A model generated the notes under the pieces. It did no database searches. It was not told where the DNA came from and saw nothing but the letters and a program-made list of their open reading frames with translations. 38,112 nucleotides of DNA from a virus. A program made the position numbers and the translations under genes. Shown here in pieces: positions 23,404 to 30,986 of this stretch. The stretch's first letter is position 1; every line of letters begins with the position of its first letter. The stretch spans positions 1-38,112 of IMG/VR virus record IMGVR_UViG_3300020119_000109, one strand, 5' to 3'.

Positions 23404-23431
23404 TGACATGTTAATTAGCGTGTCCTAATAT
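23403..23431 (+). promoter_or_regulatory. Rightward early promoter PR
   Basis: Perfect TTGACA (23403-23408), 17-base spacer and TAATAT (23426-23431). It starts the long rightward operon that runs to the integrase. The first gene begins 51 bases after the -10. Repression by CI/Cro at the spacer operator is strongly suggested by the layout. Confidence 0.9.
23415..23428. promoter_or_regulatory. Operator OR1
   Basis: TTAGCGTGTCCTAA, a perfect TTAG-N6-CTAA lying in the spacer of PR and running into the -10. It differs from OL1 by a single base. Confidence 0.78.
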
Positions 23432-23482
23432 TCGTTTCAAGGAAAGCGCACCACAAACCACCCGAAACCACCGGAGACCACC

Positions 23483-23752
23483 ATGAATTCGACCAAGTTC
23501 CAGATCAAGGCCTACGACCACGCTGGCATCGCCCTGAACGTCACCGGTGAGCGCGACGAGGACGAAACGACGATCACGCGCGTGACGGCGGCCGACAGCC
23601 AGATCGACATCTTCGACCTGTTCCAGCCGAGCGAGCTGGCGCGCATGGCGGACAAGATCGACGCGCAGCTGGCGCGCGAGGCGCGGGCCCAGAACGCGGA
23701 AGCGCGCGCCGAGCGGCACCGGTGGGAAAAAGAGTTTGCGATCACCGCCTGA
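23483..23752 (+). CDS. First gene of the PR operon, small acidic protein
   Basis: 89 residues. Residues 1-45 look like strands (KFQIKAYDHAGIALNVTGER) with many acidic residues. Residues 48-85 are a long charged helix (PSELARMADKIDAQLAREAR). GGAGA lies upstream of the ATG. As the first product from PR it could be an early takeover or anti-host factor, but no family is recognised. Confidence 0.68.
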   Translation: MNSTKFQIKAYDHAGIALNVTGERDEDETTITRVTAADSQIDIFDLFQPSELARMADKIDAQLAREARAQNAEARAERHRWEKEFAITA

Positions 23753-23919
23753 TTTCAGGAGAGCGCGGCGCCCTCCAGGTGATGCGCCGCTTGCCCGGCC
23801 CGGGTCAGAAACAGGGCGGTCTGCTCGACCAGAGCCGCGACTCGCGATACCAGCCGATCCGACGCCACCCTTGAGGTGGCTTTGGTGGTGCAAGCACCCA
23901 CCCAAAACTGGAGAAAAGA
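23753..23919 (+). other. 167-base gap in the PR operon
   Basis: I see no supportable gene. A 30-codon ATG frame (23782-23874) has no good ribosome site and low-complexity content. A short hairpin, GCCACC-CTTGA-GGTGGC (23864-23880), lies about 40 bases before the next ATG. There is no T-run, so it is not a convincing terminator. Confidence 0.4.
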
Positions 23920-24462
23920 ATGTTGAACCTGAACGAAGAAGAAGTGCAAAAGGCCATCGTTGAAAAAGTCGCGGATGACATTTTGAATCGCGACCACGAC
24001 CTGGGCGCAATGGTCCGCGACGAAGTCAAAAAGCGCATGGACAAGATCTTCGCCGACAAAGCGCAAGCGCAGATCGAACTCGCGATCAGCGAGGCTGTTC
24101 AGGGAAGCTTCGATCGCGAGTATCAGCGAGTCACTGCATGGGGCGAAGCTGATGGCCCGAAGACCACTATTCGCGCCGAACTGCTCAAGACCGTCGACGG
24201 GTACTGGGCGGCGCGTGTTAATGCCAGAAACGGCACGTTGAGCACCAGCAGCTATGACTCTGTTTCGCGTGCCGAGTACGTCATGACTCAGGTGTGTGCC
24301 AAAGAGTTCACCGAGACGATGCGCGAAAGCGCGTTGCAGGTTACGGGCGCCTTGAAGGACGGATTCCGCGGCCAGATGGCGAAGCACATGGATGAACTCC
24401 TCGACAGCCTGTTCAAGATCAAGAGCCTGCAGGATCAGGGCAAAGTTCAGAAGCCATATTAA
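23920..24462 (+). CDS. Helical early protein of unknown function
   Basis: 180 residues with GGAGA upstream of the ATG. Mostly helical and charged: NEEEVQKAIVEKVADDILNR at the start, DEVKKRMDKIFADKAQAQIE, a central beta-like part with DGYWAARVNARNGTLSTSSY, and a helical end. No Cys cluster, membrane segment or nucleotide-binding motif. It precedes the RecT/exonuclease block by three small genes. I do not recognise a family. Confidence 0.68.
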   Translation: MLNLNEEEVQKAIVEKVADDILNRDHDLGAMVRDEVKKRMDKIFADKAQAQIELAISEAVQGSFDREYQRVTAWGEADGPKTTIRAELLKTVDGYWAARVNARNGTLSTSSYDSVSRAEYVMTQVCAKEFTETMRESALQVTGALKDGFRGQMAKHMDELLDSLFKIKSLQDQGKVQKPY

Positions 24463-24464
24463 TC

Positions 24465-24689
24465 ATGAGCCACGCCCGCCGCCTCCTGCGCGCCGTGACG
24501 CGCCCCATCAAGCGCCTGGCCCGGCCGCTGCGCCTGCGCTGGATCGACTACCAGCGCGTGCGTTCTGGCCGCGAGGTTGAGCGCCTTTGCGAAATGACCG
24601 AGGACCTGCAGCGCCTCGTGCGCACTGAGCACTTCCACCAGGTGCAGCTTGAGGTGCGCCGTCAGCAGATCGAGCGGGGTGCAGCGTGA
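24465..24689 (+). CDS. Small basic early protein
   Basis: 74 residues and strongly basic, with Arg-rich N-terminus (RRLLRAVTRPIKRLARPLRL) followed by a helix (REVERLCEMTEDLQRLVR). It starts two bases after the previous stop and its TGA overlaps the next GTG. It may bind nucleic acid or the membrane surface. No family recognised. Confidence 0.58.
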   Translation: MSHARRLLRAVTRPIKRLARPLRLRWIDYQRVRSGREVERLCEMTEDLQRLVRTEHFHQVQLEVRRQQIERGAA

Positions 24690-24790
24690 TTCGCTTCCTC
24701 ATCAACCAGTACCGCCTCTCCCGCCGCGTGGGCTTCACCGGCCCGAAGGCGATCCAGCGCGCGGTGCGTGCTTACCGATTCGGCTTCTAA
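24686..24790 (+). CDS. 34-residue basic peptide before recT
   Basis: GTG at 24686 overlaps the stop of the previous gene (GTGA) and TAA ends at 24790, 16 bases before the RecT start. The peptide is basic and aromatic (IRFLINQYRLSRRVGFTGPK) with a helical end. The exact GTGA junction and neat fit are the only evidence that it is translated; it may mainly couple translation into recT. Confidence 0.45.
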   Translation: MIRFLINQYRLSRRVGFTGPKAIQRAVRAYRFGF

Positions 24791-24806
24791 CTTCAAGGAT
24801 TCACCC

Positions 24807-25814
24807 ATGAGCAACGCACTTTCCATCATCACCGGCGCGATCAACGAAGCGCGCGACGACTTTTCGCGCGTGCTGGTCGACCGCAGTATCAGCTTCGAGC
24901 GCGAGTCGGGATTCGCCATCCAGATCCTGCAGAACAACGACTTCGCCATGAAGATCGCCATGGGCTCGAAGCAGTCGCTCCTCGCCGCCGTGACCAACAT
25001 TGCCGCCATCGGCATCAGCCTGAACCCGGCGCGCAAGCAGGCCTACTTGGTGCCGCGCGGCGGCAAGATCTGCCTCGACATCAGCTACATCGGGTTGCTG
25101 GATATCGCCATTGCCTCCGGTTCGATCATGTGGGGCCAGGCCGAGCTGGTGCGCGAGAACGACGCATTCCGCAAGGTCGGCATGGACAAGCAGCCAATCC
25201 ACGAGTTCGAAGAGTTCAGCAAGAACCGCGGCGAAATCGTCGGCGTCTACGTCGTGGTGAAGCTGCACAACGGCGACTACCTGACCACCACCATGTCAAT
25301 TGACGAGGTACACGACATCCGGGACCGCTCGGAATCGTGGAAGCGCAATGGTGGCGGCCCCTGGAAGACCGATGAAGGCGAGATGATCAAGAAGACGGTC
25401 ATTCGTCGTGCGTACAAACTGTGGCCGAAAACCGACCGCCTGGACAACGCAATGAACCAGCTCAGCGCGAATGGCGAGCGCCTGACGGACATCAACGACA
25501 AGCCGGCCAATTGGGTGGATGTGGCGCCGATGATCGCCGAGGCCATGGCAACCACCACCGACGCCGCCGCGCTGGCGTACTGGAAAGAGAACAACGGCCG
25601 CGTCGCCAGCCAGCCGAACGATCACAAGCGCCTCAAGGAAGCAATCGCGAGCCACCGGGCAAAGCTCGTCGCCAGCGCGGCGGCCGCAGCCGCAGCCGAT
25701 GCGGCTCGCACCATTGATGTGAAGGCCACTCCGGTGCAGGAAGCTGAACCGCGCCCGATGACGGACGAAGAAATCGAAGCCGCCGATTTGGCGCGCACGG
25801 GGAGCCAGCCATGA
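24807..25814 (+). CDS. recT: RecT-family single-strand annealing protein
   Basis: 335 residues from the ATG at 24807, with AAGGA upstream. The core matches the RecT family: LLAAVTNIAAIGISLNPARK, AYLVPRGGKICLDISYIGLL, DIAIASGSIMWGQAELVREN, and KKTVIRRAYKLWP. The C-terminal 100 residues are an Ala-rich, variable tail. It anneals complementary single strands during phage recombination, working with the exonuclease gene that follows with an ATGA overlap. Closer to the RecT/Redbeta superfamily than to Erf or Sak by motif. Confidence 0.9.
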   Translation: MSNALSIITGAINEARDDFSRVLVDRSISFERESGFAIQILQNNDFAMKIAMGSKQSLLAAVTNIAAIGISLNPARKQAYLVPRGGKICLDISYIGLLDIAIASGSIMWGQAELVRENDAFRKVGMDKQPIHEFEEFSKNRGEIVGVYVVVKLHNGDYLTTTMSIDEVHDIRDRSESWKRNGGGPWKTDEGEMIKKTVIRRAYKLWPKTDRLDNAMNQLSANGERLTDINDKPANWVDVAPMIAEAMATTTDAAALAYWKENNGRVASQPNDHKRLKEAIASHRAKLVASAAAAAAADAARTIDVKATPVQEAEPRPMTDEEIEAADLARTGSQP

Positions 25815-27004
25815 AGTTCATTGAAGTCCCGCAGGGGACGCCCGATTGGATGCTCGCTCGAGTCGGCCGCATCACTGCTTCCTGCTTCGCTGACGCGGTC
25901 TCCACGGTAGGCGGTCTGACCGAGCAGCAGGAAAAGTACGTGCATGCGGTAATGCGCGGCGGGGCCACGGAAAAGGAGGCGATAGCGTTCGCTGGTTACA
26001 AGGCTGCCCCCACCGCCGAGTGCGTCAAGCGCGCGCTGGCCGGCGAGCGCACCGAGGAATTCTCGGACACTGCCAAACGTTACGCCGCCGACCTGTCGCT
26101 GGAGCGCATCAGCCGTCAGCCGCACGGCGAACCGGTCAAGACCTGGGTGCTGGAGCGCGGTCATACGATGGAAGCCGCGGCGCGCCGTATCTATGAGGGC
26201 CGGACCGGTGCGTTTGTCACCGAGGCCGGTATCTGCCTGACGGACGACGACCTTTTCGGCTACAGCACCGACGGCCTGGTCGACGACGACGGCCTCATCG
26301 AGATCAAGGCCCCAATCGACAGTATCAAGATCATGGAAATGTGGAAGACCGGCGACACGTCTGAATATGACCACCAGATGCAGGGCGGCATGTGGATCAC
26401 CGGCCGTCAGTGGTGCGACTTCATCATGTACGTGCCTGACCTGGCGCCGGTGGGCAAGGACCTGTTCGTCAAGCGCGTGATGCGGGACGACGCTTTCATC
26501 GACAAGATGGTTGCCCAGCTGGTCGAGTTCGAACAGTTGGTCAGCGCCAATGAGGCGGTCTGGCGTGAGGGTTATGTGCCACCGGCACCGGCGGCGGTCG
26601 ACGATTCGGACGTGGTAGACGCCACTTTCGATCCAGACTTCCAGGAAGTGACGGCCGCGCCCGCCGCCCAGCCCGCCCCGTTTGACGCCAGCACCACTGG
26701 CAGCAGCGAGGCCTCAATGGCGGAGCGTCCGTTGGGTGTGCTGGCACCGGCCGCTGGCTGGCCGTTCCCAACCGAACGTCCGCCGGCTCCGGCGCCCGCC
26801 GCGACAATGCCGCCAACCCTGCGCCTGGGCGTGATCAGCGAGCGCCTGGGCTTTGCCTTGACCGCCGATTTTCTGCGCGGCCTTGGTTTCGAGCCGGCCG
26901 CGCGCGACAAGACGGCCTGCCTGTACCACGAGCACGACTTCGTTCACATCTGCGCCGCGCTGCACCGTCACATCAGTGCCGTTTGCGAGAAGCAGGCCGC
27001 CTGA
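25811..27004 (+). CDS. YqaJ/lambda-exo-type exonuclease with insertion and C-terminal extension
   Basis: 397 residues, longer than the usual 200-300. Nuclease core: WMLARVGRITAS near the start, LERGHTMEAAARRIYE with acidic residues 115-121, GYSTDGLVDDDGLIEIKAP with Asp154, Glu164 and Lys166, then HQMQGGMWITG. Residues about 36-82 (LTEQQEKYVHAVMRGGATEK, then EAIAFAGYK) are an insertion resembling the N-terminal helices of small terminases. After a Pro/Ala linker, residues about 330-397 form an added module (LRLGVISERLGFALTADFLR, then FVHICAALHRHI). It resects DNA ends for RecT. Confidence 0.85.
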   Translation: MKFIEVPQGTPDWMLARVGRITASCFADAVSTVGGLTEQQEKYVHAVMRGGATEKEAIAFAGYKAAPTAECVKRALAGERTEEFSDTAKRYAADLSLERISRQPHGEPVKTWVLERGHTMEAAARRIYEGRTGAFVTEAGICLTDDDLFGYSTDGLVDDDGLIEIKAPIDSIKIMEMWKTGDTSEYDHQMQGGMWITGRQWCDFIMYVPDLAPVGKDLFVKRVMRDDAFIDKMVAQLVEFEQLVSANEAVWREGYVPPAPAAVDDSDVVDATFDPDFQEVTAAPAAQPAPFDASTTGSSEASMAERPLGVLAPAAGWPFPTERPPAPAPAATMPPTLRLGVISERLGFALTADFLRGLGFEPAARDKTACLYHEHDFVHICAALHRHISAVCEKQAA

Positions 27005-27006
27005 CC

Positions 27007-27237
27007 ATGCCCATCACGCGCCTCTCCGCCTGGGTAGCCCTGCGCTGTAAGGAAGAGCTGTTCCAGCGCTTCCTCGGCGTGCAGGACGAGCAGACCGCCA
27101 TCGACACCGTGCGCACCAAGTGCGGCGTCAAATCCCGGGCCGAGTTCGACCAAGACCCGGTGGCAAAGGCGCGGTTCGACGAGATCATCCGTCGACCATT
27201 TATCGATTTTTCCCACCGCAAGGAGACCGCATCGTGA
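27007..27237 (+). CDS. Small early protein following the exonuclease
   Basis: 76 residues from the ATG at 27007, two bases after the exonuclease stop. Helical and charged: WVALRCKEELFQRFLGVQDE, then TAIDTVRTKCGVKSRAEFDQ, ending RRPFIDFSHRKETAS. An AARFDEII-type segment suggests a compact helical fold. Similar short proteins often accompany phage recombination genes, but I cannot name a family. Confidence 0.62.
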   Translation: MPITRLSAWVALRCKEELFQRFLGVQDEQTAIDTVRTKCGVKSRAEFDQDPVAKARFDEIIRRPFIDFSHRKETAS

Positions 27238-27698
27238 TGAGCAGCAATCATGTAATGACGCGGCGCGAGAAGTTCGAAGCTCTGTTCACGGTCACGCCTG
27301 GTTGCTGGAATTGGCAGGGCTGGCGCAACCGGCAGGCGTATGGGGAATTTATTGGCTTTGGTGAAAGGCTGGCACATCGCGTCGCCTACGTTCTTTACGT
27401 CGGACCGATTCCAGAAGGGCTTTGCATCCTCCATAGCTGCGACAACCCAAGCTGCGTGAATCCTGCGCACCTCTCGCCAGGCACACGTACGAAAAATTTG
27501 GCCGATATGACGCGCCGTGGACGACGGGCGCGCGGTGCAAAGCATGGCATGGCCAAGTTGAACGAATCACAGGTTCTGCAGATTTTGAAAGACCCCAGGC
27601 GCTCAAGCGATGTCGCATTGGAGTACGGAGTTTCGCGTCGCAGCATTTCATTAATCCGGGCTGGTATCAACTGGTCCCACCTCACCCAAGGAAAATAA
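27237..27698 (+). CDS. HNH endonuclease (HNH_3 type) with C-terminal HTH
   Basis: 153 residues from the ATG at 27237; a GTG at 27234 would overlap the previous stop. AAGGAGA lies upstream. The HNH core is LAHRVAYVLY, then LHSCDNPSCVNPAHLSPGTR, with paired His and Asn residues and two Cys. The end (SSDVALEYGVSRRSISLI) is a helix-turn-helix typical of homing-type HNH proteins. It probably nicks or cuts DNA and may be a selfish insertion in the operon. Confidence 0.82.
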   Translation: MSSNHVMTRREKFEALFTVTPGCWNWQGWRNRQAYGEFIGFGERLAHRVAYVLYVGPIPEGLCILHSCDNPSCVNPAHLSPGTRTKNLADMTRRGRRARGAKHGMAKLNESQVLQILKDPRRSSDVALEYGVSRRSISLIRAGINWSHLTQGK

Positions 27699-27699
27699 T

Positions 27700-28233
27700 A
27701 TGTTCGAAATCCCCGTAAAGCAGCAGGTCAAGCTCATCAAGGCGAGCACCCCGATGGAAAACCACGGCAAGGACTTCGTCCTGGCTGTCGTGCTCACCGT
27801 GGAAGCGGCCATCACCAGCACCAGCCTGCGCCAGTTTGACGCGGCGCTGTGCGATTCGCTGTACCGCGAGGCCGATCAGGAAGACACCACCGATCTGGTC
27901 ACCGAGCCGACTGGCCCGACCGTGCGGCGCTTCCCGAAGATGTCGGCCTTCGACTGGGAATACGAGGGCGCCGGCTACAACCTGGTGGTCGATTACGGCC
28001 TGGGCGGGGACAGCGATATCGAGCTCGTCGACGCGAAGGTGAACAGCTTCACCATCACCCCGCTCGAAGGCGGTACCGTCAACGTCAAGTTCAACGTGGT
28101 CGTGCACCCGGAAGCGCTGGACGTTGGCCGCCTCTGTGAAATGCAGAAGCGGAACATCGACATCACGCTGACGGCGCCGGAGCCGGAGACCCTGGGCGAG
28201 CTGTTCGGCGACGACGAGCGCGAGGCAGCCTGA
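27700..28233 (+). CDS. Conserved-looking early protein of unknown function
   Basis: 177 residues with AAGGAAA upstream. Beta-rich and acidic: FEIPVKQQVKLIKASTPMEN, then LRQFDAALCDSLY, then AFDWEYEGAGYNLVVDYGLG, and a C-terminal stretch with TVNVKFNVVVHPEALDVGRL. The pattern suggests a beta-barrel or sandwich that may assemble into rings, but this is impression only. Its place among recombination genes hints at a DNA-metabolism role. Confidence 0.65.
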   Translation: MFEIPVKQQVKLIKASTPMENHGKDFVLAVVLTVEAAITSTSLRQFDAALCDSLYREADQEDTTDLVTEPTGPTVRRFPKMSAFDWEYEGAGYNLVVDYGLGGDSDIELVDAKVNSFTITPLEGGTVNVKFNVVVHPEALDVGRLCEMQKRNIDITLTAPEPETLGELFGDDEREAA

Positions 28234-28235
28234 CC

Positions 28236-28616
28236 ATGGCGCACAACGGTCAAACCTTCAAGTCGCCGCGTAGCGCCGAGGTGATGCAGGTGATCAGCAT
28301 GACGCTGGCGGCGCGCGGGATGGCCACGGTGGTGGAGCTGGCCAAGGTCGTCGGCGTGACGCCCATCACGGTCGGCGCCTACTTGGCGCACATGCAGACG
28401 CTTGGCACTGCGCACATCGCTGTGCCGGCTCAAAAAATACAGCGCGGTTCGGTACCGGCGCAGTGGGCCGCCGGGCGCGGCAGCGATGCGACGAAGGCTT
28501 TGACCGGCGTGCGCCGCCGCGTCATCGTGCGCAAGGAGTGGACGCCGAACCACGCGCGCAGCGCGATGGACTGCCTGCTGTTCGGCACGCCGGCAATCTT
28601 GAGGGCCACGCCATGA
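28236..28616 (+). CDS. Winged or simple HTH DNA-binding protein
   Basis: 126 residues. Residues 17-55 (VISMTLAARGMATVVELAKV, then VGVTPITVGAYLAHMQTLG) form a helix-turn-helix, probably winged. The C-terminal part is basic (GVRRRVIVRKEWTPNHARSA). It starts two bases after the previous gene and its stop overlaps the next ATG. It could regulate the early operon or act with the HNH protein downstream. Targets are unknown. Confidence 0.68.
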   Translation: MAHNGQTFKSPRSAEVMQVISMTLAARGMATVVELAKVVGVTPITVGAYLAHMQTLGTAHIAVPAQKIQRGSVPAQWAAGRGSDATKALTGVRRRVIVRKEWTPNHARSAMDCLLFGTPAILRATP

Positions 28617-29284
28617 CCAAGTCGCGGGGCATTCTGGCGCCGCGCGCGGTCTGGACCGAGGAGCAGCTGGGTATGCTGCGCAGCCTTTTCCCGAACCACA
28701 AAACGGCGGACGTGGCCACGATGATCGGCCTGTCGCCTGCAGTGGTGAACGGCAAGGCCAAGCGCATGGGCATCAAGAAGACCGCCGAGTACTTGGCGAG
28801 CCCGGCAGCATGCCGTCTCCGGAAGGGCGATGGCGTCGGCGCAGGCACCCGCTTCCAAAAGGGGCACTCGACTTGGAACAAAGGCACCAAGGGCGTGCAC
28901 ACCGGCGGCGAAGAGACGCAATTCAAGCCCGGGCGGACGCCGCACAACACGCTTCCGATCGGAGCCTACCGGCTCGACAAGGACGGCGTACTGCAGCGGA
29001 AGATCAGCAACGACAAGGGAAGCAACAGCGTGCGCTGGCGCGGCGTGCACGAGCTGGTCTGGGTGGCAGCGAACGGTCCGCTCCCGCCGAAGCACATCGT
29101 GATTTTCAAGCCAGGCATGCGCACCACGGTGCTGGAGGAAATCACGCTGGATCGCGTGGAGTGCATCAGCCTGGCCGAGAACATGCGGCGCAATACCGTT
29201 CACAACATGCCGCCCGTGCTGGTCGACCTCGTCAGGCTGCGCGGCGCCCTGAACCGTCAAATCAACAAGAGGAGCAGCACATGA
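28613..29284 (+). CDS. HTH-HNH-like phage endonuclease family protein
   Basis: 223 residues. Residues 13-60 are a SANT/Myb-like helix-turn-helix (WTEEQLGMLRSLFPNHKTAD, then MIGLSPAVVNGKAKRMG). The C-terminal 110 residues have the HNH-like pattern: GVHELVWVAANGPLPPKHIV, TLDRVECISLAENMRRN, and a basic end. His/Asn spacing is consistent with HNH but no zinc-type Cys pairs are present. ATGA overlaps join it to both neighbours. A homing or DNA-processing nuclease is the best reading; activity is not certain. Confidence 0.72.
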   Translation: MTKSRGILAPRAVWTEEQLGMLRSLFPNHKTADVATMIGLSPAVVNGKAKRMGIKKTAEYLASPAACRLRKGDGVGAGTRFQKGHSTWNKGTKGVHTGGEETQFKPGRTPHNTLPIGAYRLDKDGVLQRKISNDKGSNSVRWRGVHELVWVAANGPLPPKHIVIFKPGMRTTVLEEITLDRVECISLAENMRRNTVHNMPPVLVDLVRLRGALNRQINKRSST

Positions 29285-29523
29285 GCAATTCCATAACCGA
29301 TCTGCGCACCCACCTTTTCGACGCTTTGAAGGGCGTCAAGGATGGCAGCATGGACATCGAGACCGCTAAGGCCGTCTCCGGCATCGCCCAGGTCATCGTG
29401 AATTCGGCCAAAGTCGAGGTCGACTTCGTCAAGGCCAGCGGCTCGAAGGGCAGCGGCTTCCTCGAACAGCCGGCACAGCTCCCGCCAGGTATCACCGGCA
29501 TCACCCAGCACAGGATGAAATGA
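29281..29523 (+). CDS. Small early protein
   Basis: 80 residues: helical N-terminus ([20 protein letters not shown], then METAK-like [18 protein letters not shown]) and a Gly/Pro-rich end. This type of short protein is common in phage early regions of proteobacteria; its role is not known to me. ATGA overlaps at both ends. Confidence 0.68.
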   Translation: MSNSITDLRTHLFDALKGVKDGSMDIETAKAVSGIAQVIVNSAKVEVDFVKASGSKGSGFLEQPAQLPPGITGITQHRMK

Positions 29524-29723
29524 TCATGCGCCTCCAGATCAAAGACGCCGGATCGTGGCGCAACTTGGTGGTCTTCACGCGCGCCGAGGAGGTCGATGTG
29601 CTGAAGGCGGCCGCCGAGCTGCTGCGCTCGCTGAAACAGCCAAAAACCGTGCTGCGCGTGGCCGAGGGCGACACGCCACTGCTGTTCTGCCGCGCGCCGG
29701 AATTCGTTTGGAGTCCGGCATGA
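29520..29723 (+). CDS. Small early protein
   Basis: 67 residues; a second in-frame ATG at 29526 is an alternative start. Short strand-helix-strand pattern: [20 protein letters not shown], then [18 protein letters not shown], then [14 protein letters not shown]. The stop overlaps the next ATG (ATGA). No family recognised. Confidence 0.62.
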   Translation: MIMRLQIKDAGSWRNLVVFTRAEEVDVLKAAAELLRSLKQPKTVLRVAEGDTPLLFCRAPEFVWSPA

Positions 29724-30391
29724 AAGCGCGCCCCATTCTGTTCAGCGGCGCCATGGTGCGCGCGCTGCTCGACGGCAGCAAGACGCAGACGCGGCGGGTG
29801 TGCAAGAAGCAGCCGTATCCGAATGGCACGTGAAACACGCACATGCAGGATTTTCAATGCCACAACGACTATTTGCCGCCGAGCGCGATGCTGATGGACG
29901 CTGGCGGCAAGGGGCTCTACACAACGTCGAACCTGGAAGGCTGGGAATCGGAATGCCCGTATGGCCAGCCCGGCGACCGCCTGTGGGTGCGCGAAGCGTG
30001 GCGCAGCGGCAGGCTGGCCGACCCATTCCCGCCGCGCGACATGACACCGCACGTCGTCTGGTACGAGGCTGATGGCGCGGCGCCAGAAGCGACGAACGGC
30101 AAGCTCCGGCCAAGCATGTTCATGCCGCGCTGGGCCAGCCGGATCGAGCTGGAGATCGTGTCGGTGCGCGTCGAGCGGCTGAACGACTGCAGCGAAGCGG
30201 ATGCAAAGGCCGAGGGTTGTTCTTCCAGCGGCTGGCAGCCCAGCTACAGCAATCCGGACAATGCAGGCGGCGACGAGAGCATTTCGGCCAAGGACGCATT
30301 TGCCGACCTGTGGGAATCGATCAACGGCGCCGGCAGCTGGGCGGCCAACCCGTGGGTCTGGGTCGTCGAATTTAAGAGGGTAATGCCATGA
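29720..30391 (+). pseudogene. Phage early protein gene broken by one in-frame TGA
   Basis: One 224-codon frame interrupted only by TGA at 29831-29833 (codon 38). The first part ([20 protein letters not shown], then TQTRRV) and the second part (CPYGQPGDRLWVREAWRSG, then MFMPRWASRIELEIVSVRVE, and AFADLWESING) belong together in a protein type I associate with many phage early regions. The downstream part could restart at ATG 29843 but has no ribosome site. The second part shows no other stop or frameshift over 186 codons. So this is a recent nonsense change, a sequencing error, or readthrough. Confidence 0.7.
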
Positions 30392-30801
30392 AAAAAGGAA
30401 ACTGCGTTCATTTCACCGGAATTCAGCAAGATTGCTGCAGGGCCGGCGTGAACTATATTGATCTGGTCGGCGGCGAACGCTTCTGCATGGCCTTGCGGCT
30501 GCCCTGCTGGACGTCGACCTTGCCGAGCGCGCAGCGCGTGGAAAAGGTCGCGTGCGCAAAATATGCCGACCCGAGCGACGCCCAAATCGCAGCTCGCCGC
30601 GCCGAGATTGACGACACCATGGAGCGTATGCGGAAAGTGGTGCCGGTGGTGAAGGTCTGGCGCGAGCAAGCGCCGCGCGGCAAGCAGGAAGTAATCGAGT
30701 GCCCTGCATGCGCTGGACGCCTGCACCTGTCCCAGTCATCCTACAACGGCCACGTGCATGGCCATTGCGAGACCGATGGCTGCGTAAGGTGGATGGAATG
30801 A
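30388..30801 (+). CDS. Cys-rich early protein, paralogue of the next gene at its N-terminus
   Basis: 137 residues. Residues 1-40 (CVHFTGIQQDCCRAGVNYID, then RFCMALRLPCW) share a pattern with the next gene: C-x-HF, CC-x-AGV-x-Y, then LRLPC. A helical middle follows (AARRAEIDDTMERMRKVVPV). The C-terminus has CPACAGRLHLSQSSYNGHVH and then HCETDGC, a zinc-ribbon-like arrangement. ATGA overlaps at both ends. Zinc or nucleic-acid binding is likely; no family name is certain. Confidence 0.68.
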   Translation: MKKGNCVHFTGIQQDCCRAGVNYIDLVGGERFCMALRLPCWTSTLPSAQRVEKVACAKYADPSDAQIAARRAEIDDTMERMRKVVPVVKVWREQAPRGKQEVIECPACAGRLHLSQSSYNGHVHGHCETDGCVRWME

Positions 30802-30986
30802 CCTGCGCCCACTTCACCGACCTGGGCGCGCGCTGCTGCGCCGCCGGCGTGAGCTACCAGCAGCTGGCCGGCGGCGGCACCTTCACCCTAGTGCTGCGCC
30901 TGCCGTGCCTGCCGATTACCAACCGCCGCGGCGAAGACGCGCGGCCGTGCAAGCTGTACCAGGAACCAACCGGAGAACTGAAATGA
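30798..30986 (+). CDS. Short Cys-rich paralogue
   Basis: 62 residues. Carries the same N-terminal motif as the previous gene (CAHFTDLGARCCAAGVSYQQ, then LVLRLPCLP) plus a final Cys in RPCKLYQ. It lacks the helical and zinc-ribbon parts. The five-Cys one-His set could bind a metal. Joined by ATGA overlaps to both neighbours. It likely arose by duplication; function unknown. Confidence 0.65.
   Translation: MTCAHFTDLGARCCAAGVSYQQLAGGGTFTLVLRLPCLPITNRRGEDARPCKLYQEPTGELK

Noticed and set aside
23782-23874. 30-codon plus-strand frame between two early genes
   Set aside because: No good ribosome site, Arg/Gly/Pro-rich content, and no coupling to neighbours.
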